Source of the DNA: Lingula anatina
Lineage: Eukaryota; Brachiopoda; Lingulata; Lingulida; Lingulidae
Assembly (NCBI RefSeq): GCF_001039355.2
Contig: NW_019775593.1
Coordinates: 32,969-96,968 of the forward strand
Length of the DNA: 64,000 nucleotides
Reading direction: 5' to 3'
In this document: positions 46,364 to 58,300 of the stretch, one piece after another
Layout: each line of letters opens with the position of its first letter
How positions within the stretch are numbered: position 1 is the stretch's first letter
Notes under the pieces: model-generated
The model's input: only the letters and a program-made list of their open reading frames with translations
Told to the model about the DNA's origin: nothing
Database searches by the model: none
Position numbers and translations under genes: made by a program

Positions 46364-49300
46364 AGCCACACCTCCAATCTCCCAAGTAAAAAAAAAAAAG
46401 CGCATGGACTGAATCTTTGTCTTTTTCTAAAAAACAGAAAATAGACAAGCTACCAGAAATGGATTAAATAACCTTTCTAAAAATAAAAAAATACATTATG
46501 GGCATTAATCTAGATATGAAAAACATGATAATATATAGAGTAAATGAAGGAAACATAATCCCTCTCACTTTTTTTCATCTTTCCCTGTAAATAATGTCCA
46601 TATAAGGCAGTGGTATAGTTGAAGTGTTTAGATCCTGTGATTATGGGGCCACACAGTCAATCTAGGGTCACATCTGATGTTCCCAGCAGGTGGCACCCTG
46701 GGCACCAGCTTAATATAGGGACAGGTTCAGTCTCACTGGACATTCAGAGGAAGTTTTTGAAAGTCACCAATTTTCATATACATATTGGAATTTTGATGTC
46801 AAATAATTCAATCTTATATATAAGAATGACAAAAAAAAAAAAAAAAAAAGAAATTGGAAAATATGGGCAGATCTTTCACTTTTAGTGCTCATAAACATGT
46901 ATATCAAACGTTTCATCCAAAAGAGAGGAAAAAGAGCTATACACACTGCAAAATACCACAACTTTTTTGCAACTCTAAAAATATATAACAGATCTGTAAT
47001 TTAATGTCAACTCATTCTGTTTTACTTTTCTTTTTTCCAAAATTATAAATAACAGAAAAAAGACATTTTTCTCCACAAGACATATATTCTGTTCACCATT
47101 CATCAATCTGTAAAAAAAAAATGGAAGTATTGATAAAATCAACCATAATTCTCTGGATCAACAACATGAACTGATTTCAGTTTAAGTATCAAACTGACAG
47201 CTGGTAGGGAACAAGTGATGTTTGATTTCAGACACTTCATTTTCAATTATCAAGGATGTGAGCCTGCCAAACTATGTAAGAACAGGAACAAATAAGTATA
47301 GAATATACATCCCTTTCCTTAATCAATAATCATATGTTCAAAATAAATGTTACTTACTGTTTATATCAATATTGAAATCATGTATTGGTATGTTTATGTT
47401 ATAAGCATTTAGATACCTTTTGGAGTATTCTGTAACTGCAGATGATATAGCATATGTCTAATAGTGGGTTTTTGATCCACTTAAGACGAAATAAGTTGGG
47501 AATAATTAAAAATGTAAGTTTGATGAAACTTTTGTTTGTATATGTGTGCGGGGAAAATGTGTGAGAAAAATTAACAAGATATTTGTAATTAAGTATCTTT
47601 AACATTTAAATTTCTCTCATATCTAAAATTATTGCATATAAGCAAAAAATAAAATAATTTTAACTAAATTATGCAGATAAAGAAAGAGAGAGAGAGAGAG
47701 AGAGAGTTCAATGCTGTCTTTATTTTGTAAGCTATCATCAAAACTCTTCGGTTCACAGGAAATGCTGCAATCACCTTTTCAATGACTACCAGCTGAGGTT
47801 GATTTTTACTACCATGCAATGTGTAAAAAGAGCAGTTGCTGAAGGAGATTTTATTTTCATACTAAATACAGTCACCTTATGATTTTTACGTGTTTGAGAC
47901 GGAAAATCTTGAACTGATTAGGCTAGAATCCAGCAAAAACAACCCCTATTCAGAGGAAAGGTGTGCACTTAAAGACCTTTGCATATTCAGAATGGCACCT
48001 CTTTGTGATGAGAGTTGATATTGTTGAATTATTCTTTATATTACCAAATAATATGGCAGATAATGCAGTGATAAAATTCCTTATGAAAATGAGTACAGAG
48101 CTAGCAAACTGGAAGAGTATAAATAAACAAGTATTTAAATATCTTAGTTCATGTAACTTAACTCGTGCTAGAGATGCTCTAGAGTTAAACATATTTAAAT
48201 GATCAATTTCAAGTAATACTTAATCAAATATAAAACTGTCTTCACTCTGCTATTATATAACTCACGAAGGTTAGGTCAGAAAAAAGAATGTTCATAATTT
48301 TGCTCATTTTTGGGGGATCTGACCAAAACCTTTCAAGCCAGTCAGAAAATTTAAAGAGAAACAAAAATCCGGTAAGGGATTTAAAAGATGAACATGGTTA
48401 AGTGGGACAGCAATGACAAAGTGATCAGAATATATACAGTGTCTGCATATAAAAAGCAAGACTGCAAAACAAGTATTTTTTTGTTTTGTTTTGTTTGGCT
48501 TAAATGTTACTCATTATTTTCTTTATCAAAACACTCCTCTTACTTATTCCGTGTCTTTCATACTTTCAATCATAAAAATTAAAATGATTTATTTGCAACC
48601 TTAATATTTATTCATTTTCTGGCTGTAGGTTCACATACTTCTTATTTAACAATGAATAAAATATCTCCACAAAAAAAGGCATCACTAGCATCGTAAAAGT
48701 CAAGATCTAAGCTAGATAAATCTACAACTTCTAATAGTATTTTGACATATATTTCCCTCTGCTTTGTTTGATAAAAAATAATCATATGAACAAAAATTCT
48801 AAAACTTTGTGATAAAATCCTCAAACGCTAAACACGGCAAAAGGAACATAACCCAAACAAGGAAACCCCATTATATAAACTATTTACAAAAAACACTCTG
48901 GAATAGCTCTGTGAAATTAGAAGAAAGCTTGAAGCTTATCTTCTGTGCCTAAGGTCAAAGTAATCAGTGTTTTAATTTTAGGACCTAGGCTTTCATTAAG
49001 TACCCTGGTAGGAGTTACATGTTTCTTTCACAATCAATTACTCTAGACACCTATCCACCATCAAAGAGACAAAAAAATCAATATCCCCTCAACATGGCCA
49101 ATATATATCATAAACCCTCATTTGGAAAATCTGCCACACAAACACGACCGTATCAACACGAAGAATCACACTGGCATATCAATATTTAAGGATTCCATAT
49201 TTCATTCAGATTTGATCAGTAATTTTCAAATGTGAGTTATGGTTCACTCAAAGCATGGACCATGCCAGGGGACTAAGGGCTCAGACCTCTCTTCTGGTGG

Positions 49301-52300
49301 CCTTGCTTTCCCACTGAGTTCAAATCAAAAACAACTCCCAATTCTGGCCACTCTGAAATTTTACACATTAACAAGGAGAAAACATGCTCACTTACCCCAC
49401 CACTTTTCCTTTTGTTTGGTCCTGTTGGTAATTTTCCTCCTCTAGCACCTAAAAGAGGAAATAAATGGGAATATATATTTCAAGAAATTGCTTATGGCAC
49501 TGATCATGTGGTAAACCAGGGGGAACACAAACCTATCAAGCCTATTAAATTTCAACGATTAATCAAACCAAAAACTTTTTTTGCCAAAGAGCTGGGAAAA
49601 CTTCTTAACCGTCTCATAAAACTCCTTCTTTCACACTTTATTGGTTATTATGTTCCCATAAAGTTTGAAAAAAATTGCCTTGTAATTTACCGCCCCTGCC
49701 CATTCATGCTTTAGTTGAAGCAGCATTTTTTAATGTCAGGACAGATTAATCAACTACTTCCCTCCCCTTAATCTATCAAACAACATTCAAAAGCAGCAAC
49801 ATGTCATACTGGGATTTGATGCCTTTTGATCTTCAAGGCAAGTTCGCTCAAAAAATAATAATAACAGTTGTAAAGTAGGCAAACTGCTATTGAAATAGTA
49901 TGTCCCTCACAAATGAACAGAAATTCTCAATATTTGAGATCCACCTGTACACAAAGTTCAATTCTATATTAAACAAAAATAGCTGAAAGCATTTGATTCA
50001 AAAATGAAAGTGAAATAAAGCCAGACAACAGAATACAAATGTTTTATATATTAACTTCTATTCTATGATGTTTTGCCCTAAAAGACAGATCTTTCTTATA
50101 AATGCAAGGTAAGCAAAATGTGCTATTATTATTTTTCCATTTAATATATCATTTTTTTTTCAGGTGTTATGGCTGAACAAGTAAATTATATATAATGTAC
50201 TGCATATCTACTTGCAGATAAAATCTATTTGGAAATGTGATCCTTTGCTGCTAATGTAACTGAGGATGGATGAGTAAGCTACAGTTTCACATTTGACAAT
50301 GGGCATAGCCATTCTTGGTATAAAGTGTTGTTACTGATATTGGAAGTTTTTCCAGTTGGAGTAGTGATGTATACATTTGTACATGAATGTCTTGAAATAT
50401 TACTACTTTCTCGTGATTTGATTTGATAGAACATATAGGGAGGGAGTCATATGCTGATACAAAAAATTTACATTCTTTGTACTTGGTACTGAAACAATCA
50501 ATGTAAAATCGCTATACGTATAAAAAAGTATTGCAATCATTATTGTATACTTCAATATTTCACTCTTTAAATTTTTTGTGCCGTTCCTTTTGGCAGAGTC
50601 CTCTCTTTTTCTAAACAAACAATTAATAAAACATGGGGCTTTCAAAGACATATGTTCTACACATGCCTCTGCCTCTTGCTCATATAGGCAATGCCCTGGG
50701 CCTCATTGCACAAATGATCAGATGTTTGAAAAGGTCTTTAAGATGAGGCCCAGAAAGTATTCTAATATCGTCTTGGTTCAATATCTAGTAGTTTAGAAAA
50801 ATGAGCCAACTGCCTTTTTTCTTACTTATTACAAATAAATCCTGATTCAAAATACACTGAAATTTTTAGTCTAAAAATAAGACCTACTTTTGGGTTTAGT
50901 GAAAGGAGGTCCTGTTTAAAGTTTCCCTACCTGGTCTGTGTTCATCTGGCCTTTTACTGTATGGATAATATGGTGACCCTGGCTGCTTATCAACTGGAGA
51001 CAGAGAGGAAGCAGGAGACATAGGAACACTGTTGTTTAACATGCTCTGCAATGAAAATGAAGAAATAAAAAAATGCAGAAAAAAAACATCATCAGCATTT
51101 TAGATCTTAACTTTGACATAAATCTTGGAAGTTTGCTGATTACAATGTTTGTAGCAACACCTGCCTGTAGTGTACATTGGTCAGTTCAGCATAAAGGTCA
51201 AGGTTGACAGGGACATACCTTAACATATCTGATCAAATATCAAAATTCCATTAACTGTTACAATTTTATGTCCCAAACAACAATGCCAAACCAACAACAT
51301 AGTCATTTTTAATAAAATTATCTGGACACTCTTCTGAATAAAAAATCTTCTGATAAGGTACCTCTCATTACATAAAATGTATCATATCTATTTCAGTACA
51401 AAAAGTCACAAGAAAAACAAAAAGAAAAAAATGTTTTCTCCTCATGAATCACTTGGTAAAGCCAAGGTGACTGCTCACATAGCAGCAAACGACATAAAAC
51501 CTTTGGGTTTCTCAAATCCCAATGCATTTCAAGGTAATTGCCCTACCAGAAATTCAATATTTATAGATCTAATAAGACTTATAATCAAAATATAATAGCA
51601 TGTCCCCCAGAGATGGTGGAAATATCTCATTCGCCCAATAACAAGGCAAAAAATTTGCTCCTGCTGTCTCAGGTGGCTCAGAACATCTATAATCTAATAA
51701 AATTCAGATGAAATTCTTTTTGCCTCAAAAAAGTGAGGTCTTGCTTTTATTGTTTATCAAGGAAATTACTTTGTAGCAGTGACATTTCTCTAATTGGATA
51801 GAGTATTGATATTAAATGATCAATGAAATGAAATTCTACTTGCCAAAGAGGATAACTGCTCTAATATTTTAGACAATTTTACAGGGGAAGTTAGTTGTAG
51901 ACAGATTAAAAGCCATACAAAGAAAACAAAATCATCTTGACTGTTTATAGAAGCATATTTTTTACTGAACAGAGCATGCAACTAAGTGTCTAGATAGTGC
52001 TGCCCCCTATGGAGGATTCTATTTATAGATCTCCAAGGATGAGGCACTGTGCACTTTTCAATGTTTGACTTGGGATGAAACCATCAAAGGCAAAATATTC
52101 CAATTTTAAAAGCTTAAAATAATATAAAATTCTACATAGTTGGGTATGCTTTTATTTAACAAGTATACAATATTTTATCATTATTCATTTCACTTTTTTC
52201 TTTTTATTTCCTTTTTTTTTTTTTTAAATCTTGAAACATCAGTCCAGTTTCTAATTCAGATGATACATCAAGAAGAATATCAAGCCCATTACCTGTCCTC

Positions 52301-55300
52301 CAGGCATCCCACCTTCCCTTGAGTATCTGTACGGCAGGTCATTCTTGTCTGCAAATAAACAAGGAGTGGTCAAACAAGCACTTCCAAACATTAGCAATTC
52401 ACTTCTTTTAAAATAAGTATCTATTCTGACATCACTTACATAGCCTTGAAAAGAGACTTTTCATTTTTTGTATATTCTACAACAAAACCTTTATGTGCAG
52501 TGAAGGCAATTCCTATCTGGATTTGCAGAGTTTTAAAAGTGACTATCAACCAATCAAAATAAATAAGTAAATAGATAAATAAATAAATGAATGAGTAATT
52601 CATAAACCATGTAATTATTCTGTATATAATGAATAATAGTGATTAAAGATTTTAGGAAAACAATCAGATTTAAATGCTATTTCGAAAAATTCACTTCAAT
52701 TTCCCCACATGGCCATATGCCAATATTCATCTCCATCTACACATTTAACACATCTTAAAATCAAATGTTTTGGGACAGATTAAAGATATCTCTGCACAAC
52801 CCTTGCATCTTCTCTGGCTAGCACCTTCCAGCCCTAAAAAGACTGCCCCTTTCTCTTTCTCAATCTCAAAGGTATATCTGTTATTTCCTGTGGCCCAATC
52901 CATGCCTGCACTTTACATAAAGGTCAAACATATTTGTATTTAATTCTGCAAAATATGATCCCCCCCTCTCCCTGGGGACAGTCCAGAGATCACGGCTCAG
53001 TGCCCACTTTGTCTCCTGACCCATCCAAGTTAGTGATATGAAATTGTGAGTAACGACCTTCATAAAAATCAATTTCTGGCTGCTCTTTTGCCCTCATTTG
53101 GTTGCCTCTCCTGACTGGTTAAAGCATTAACTGGTGCTTAAGGTGATTAGCTGCGAAGTAGGTACACTTATTGATGATTTATGAACTGCACCCCAGGGAC
53201 CCCTTGGCCCAGCACAATTATTGACTCCTCTCTTTTTTGACAAAAACCATGCCAAATTTGAGATAGCTTCAGTGAGCTTGCTTCAGCAATTTTCTAGACT
53301 TGAAACTAAAAAGGGCCAGAATGCGTCCATTGTTGCTGATCCTAATGCAATTTTAGGACAGTTTGTTATACCATGGTTTATTTGATGATGACACTGGGAG
53401 TTGCTCCATTTTATTTTTTAATCTCACATCTTAGCTGATTAAATTTATATATAAACCTGTCCATTGTTGTTCACTAACAGATAATTTACGTGATGATCCA
53501 AAAGGGCTGATGGCATTTAACACGCTCCCATTTTCTCTTTAAATATTAACTTGTAGGTATTATATCTATCAATTACGGCAAACCTTCTAACATCAAAAAT
53601 GCACATCATACACTCATTTATGATCCCGCTCTGCTTAGTACAGTAAACATAACTGCTCTTGGTCTTGTCTTTGTTTCATACCTGACCTTGTTCTAATGAC
53701 TGACGTCAATGAGATTGTTTGCCACCATTATCATTGGCAAAGACCCCCGCCTACCATTAAGACAATCACCTATATCAGAAGTTTTCTGGCTCTTTGAGTA
53801 GCAAATATAACTGACACAAATCATGCAAATCACAAATGGCATTAACGTCAGAATTTTTGCAAAAAGTCAAAACCCTCAGGCAAATCACAATCCAGCTAAC
53901 CATGATGGTTAACCAGTCCCTCACTTTCATCATTAAATCAAGGGACCTTATTTAAAGCTGATTTAAAATATACACACACAAATAACATAAAACACTACAC
54001 AGCATCTTCTTGCTATCTTCATTTACAGAATTTCTAGGAAATTTAATCTGTCCCACCAACCTCTGAGTTCAGTTGGTACAAAGTGGTTTTTTTTCTGGGC
54101 CACAGTGATTTGCATAAAGCCAGGTGCATCACAAGAAATAATGAGTCTTGGATCAAAGGTGAGAGGGGGCTCCTTGGGATGTATGAATAGAGATCACTTT
54201 CATCACTATCATATAGAACACACAATAAATAGCCTCAGTCAATCTATGCAAGACCCAAGCCATTAATCCTCTGTACTTTGGGCAGTTCCTTTTTTCCCTT
54301 TTTTTTTCATTCATCAAGGATGAAAAAAAAACCCTGGTAATATTTTCCCAACAAATCCAAAAATCTTAAGATTAAAGGTAAGGAAACTTCTTCATCATTG
54401 GGGTCCTCTTTTTTTTTTGCCCATAAATCTTGGCTTCTAAAAATATCAGAAGGTACTTACTTATTAAACCTGGCATTTCGCTGTTATTCATAAATGGATG
54501 TGATATGTCACTGATATGGCCATTGTAACTCTGGCCGTTATAACCCTGAAATGAAAAAATTAAAAAATTGAAAGGCAATAAACAAATAATTTTTTCCAGC
54601 ATTTACTTAAAACCAGAAACGTGTCAATTTTCATCGATAGTGTAGTATTTTAAATTCATCTTGCTATATAAATTCTCATTAAACTCAACACGAATTCTTC
54701 TAAAATCAACGTTCTAAATGAGTTTATTTCAAAACTGAAATAAAATATCACAATTTAGAGATTTTTGCCATACACTTGTCTATGTCATCAAGTTAAATAA
54801 AAAGACACATAAAATCAATGTGTTACTTACCCTTGTATCAAAACCCTGACCTGGATGACTGTTATAGATCACACCTCCCCCTCCTCCTGTATCATCCATA
54901 CCTACAGATATAAAATACATCAATTTATAGGTCAGCTTGACTTAATTATCCTTCCGTAGTCTATAATCTGTGCACAAGAGAACAAAATCGCCGGTTCACG
55001 GATGAATGAAACACTGTAAATGAATACTTTCCAGATACAAATACATATATAATCAACCTGTTCAATTTATAAATGATAAAGGAGAAAGAAGTTTAAATAA
55101 TTTATTTTGCCAACAAGTTGGATCTTTGTAATGCCTGTATTATATCAAACTCTCACAGATTATATTCATATAATCCAGATTTGTTATGTGGGATGGTGTT
55201 CATTTTTCTTTAGCTGATTGAATTTATTTCAAAAAAAAAAAAAAAAAAAAATTCTATATAAAAATTTAATAAATAAATAAACTGGTAAACTGGATGGAAT

Positions 55301-58300
55301 GACAAAGGAATAAAAATTTCTCTTTTACACAACCTTAAATTTGGTGTGCAAGGTGTCATGTATATCTAGCTAATTGAAATTATTTCACAAAAAAATTCTA
55401 TATAAAAATTAAATATATAGACTGGTAAACTGGATAGAATGACCAAAGAATAAAAAATTTCTTTTACACAACCTTACATTTGGTGAGCAAGGTGTCATGT
55501 ATATCTACAGTAAATATACATCAGGAATTATCTTTAAACCCATACTTCATTCCAGGTGTATATCTGCATGATTGGTTTGGCAGTGAGTTCATGCAAGATA
55601 TCAGAGACATCATATTCAAGTTCTGGGTTGAAAAAAATTGCAGCACAGATATACTCTAAAACTTACGCCAAAAACGCATTAAACTAATTCACTATTGAAG
55701 TTAGTCAATTGTTCATCATTTCATTTCCTATCTTTCCCCCCCCCAACCAATTTTACTTGATTCATATGCTCCATTATTTTTCAATTTTGTGATGAGCTAT
55801 AACTGTATATTGATTTACCACCAGCTCAACAGTGATGCGTATTAATTCAATTTCTGTTCTCAGACACTGGTTAGCAGGAAACATTTCCGGATATACTACA
55901 CTATCGAGTGCATATTTACCAAGTTTGCCCATACACACCAGAAATCAATATCTTTTTATACAGCCATGTGAACATTGGACAAAGATTCAATTATATGCCA
56001 CTGAAAACTAGTTCTGTCAACAGTGCCTTCTCTTGACAACTAATTGTGCTCTAAATTTTTATGCTTCTTATTTCTGTCCTTGTACAACCTTGGGGTTTTG
56101 ACCGTCATTTCTATGAAACTGTAGAATAAGTATCCTGATTTTCAAACTTGGTAATTTTAGCTTCTGGTGCCATAGCTTATCATGTCCCATTAGCTCAATG
56201 ATAAGGCTTAGAGGAGGGAAGGAAATGATCCACGGAAAATGAATTCAAAACAGAAGACATTTTTTTAATTGAAGCTTCTGCTGCAAAGTGCCCTGCTCGG
56301 TTGCAGTGAACAGCGCCGCAGGATGTTTTGTGTGTAAATAACACTGTGATGTGAGAAAAGGATAACAATAGGAAAAGACTTCTGTCACTAGCACTGAAAG
56401 CTGCTGGCTGATTAGCAATGAAATGCCAGAGAAATACATAATTGCAATCTCGGGACTCGAGATTCTTCTACCGCACTTCTTACACTGTTAACCTTTAATG
56501 CAAGATTTACCCACTTAATTTACAGGTGCAAAACTGAAGTTAACAAACCCCTCTGAAACCAGATAAAGTGAAGAGAAATAATCTCACTTACATCTCTTAA
56601 ATCTGATGTTCCTGGGGTAGTACATCTTCACGAACTCTCGGACCTAGCATGATGTCCCTCTATGAGTCATTTGTTTTCTCCCACTTTTCCCACAAGAACA
56701 TAGAAATTCTCCCTTTCTTCTCACCACATACCCACGGACTCCCTATTTACGCCTCAAACCCCGTGCCATTCAACACCATCTATCAATCAATCCTTTTTCA
56801 ATATTGAATAAATTTGGCAATAAAACCTTTACAGTGTGAAACCAATCTAAACATCCGTAAATGTGTTCATTTGCTTTGCTACATTGTTGTAAAACATTAG
56901 GCCTAAAAATGGAGTACATTAGGAGCAATCAGGGGATATAATGTTGAAATATTTTCTTTATTCTCCTTCCACTTTGTACAGTGAGAACTGAAAATATTAA
57001 CAAGTAACAAAAGGATCTGTTATGTGAGGGGAGTTCAAGTAAACAATAGCTTCAACATTTCTTGCTTGTCAAAACTGGGGGGAGCAAGCACAAACAATAA
57101 CCTACAGAAACCCTGCTTAACAAACCGCAGTCTCAAAAATTAATCAAAAGTGTTTAGAACTGAGGTTATCCTCCCATAATTACAAATGCACTAAAATAAC
57201 CCTAAAATGTGATATCATATATTAACATCAAAAAATAATGTATTCTTCATGGACTTTACACAACAGATTGCAGTTTCCTCAAAATAACTGAGGCAATTTT
57301 ACAAAGAGAAGCACAGTATAAATTTCACCATAATGCACCTTATTTTGCCACAGTCTAGTCAATAGTCAAATGATAATCTCTCTTTCTCCCATGAGGATAT
57401 AACTTTCCCAGTGGAGCTGTGACATTTATTCAAGAAGATGTGCAACCCTCAAGGGATCCAACTAAACTGTGATCAAACCAAACTCCACTTTTCTGATATT
57501 AAAATCTAATCCTATCATTGCTCAGTGGTTTTCCCCAATCAAAGCTTCATTAACCTGATCAGCAGGTAATTATAGAGCCTGGGCAATCTTGCTGCATTAT
57601 TTCACCTTCACTGCTAATTATAAAAGCATTGTTCTTTTCCTGCCAAGCTCAATGCAAAGATTATGAGCTGTGAGCAGGTAATATGCACATCAGCCTTAAT
57701 GTAGATGCACTGCAGACAAAAGGATGAGGTTGTCTGAAAGAGAATGCTTAATTAGATCTAGTCAATAGAAAACTGGCTGGTGTTATTATCTTAGGCTCCT
57801 CTATAAATCAATGAGTGGAACAAAGCTTTGGGAGTCAGTCAGGAAATCACCTGGCCTAGGGGGGACTGAGCTACTGGTGGTAGAAAACACTGGGGACAGC
57901 TGATCAACTTAGTTCAGAAATTACTACACTATCTCTACACCTCTATTTCCCAGGTAGACAGCCCCAGAAAAGATAGCAATCAAGGAAATCAAGCAAACTA
58001 CAACTTAACAAAAATCCTCGGGGATGAAGAATATGGACTACTTATCACCTCTAGAAGCTTTCAGATAGTGTTTTTCCATGCTTTTTTCTCTCCAGCATGC
58101 GACTGACCTTCTAACAATATCGCTTCCACTAGACTTGACCACTCAGAAACATGTCCGACTTCTTCGATCACCATTCTGCTGTTTAACTCTTGAAACTCAA
58201 CTCTGGTATATACCTGAAGCAATCTTTCATACGATTTGCCAAAATTGTTATCTTGTGCAGCAGTTATGCTTGTTGCTGACTAGCTCAGCGAAATGACTAA

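Larger units (their letters stand above)
35691..49395 (-). other. 13.7-kb E-protein intron with possible internal promoters
   Basis: No conserved protein exon beyond two candidate first exons (44764-44814 and 42109-42171). It contains the AT microsatellite at 41232-41303, the CT/CA and GA repeats near 46.3 and 47.7 kb, and many short chance ORFs. Confidence 0.6.

Noticed and set aside
48642-48824. Minus-strand [21 protein letters not shown], considered as a possible AD1 exon
   Set aside because: Only a superficial likeness to LSDLLDF; wrong position (within the intron after the AD1 region) and no suitable donor.
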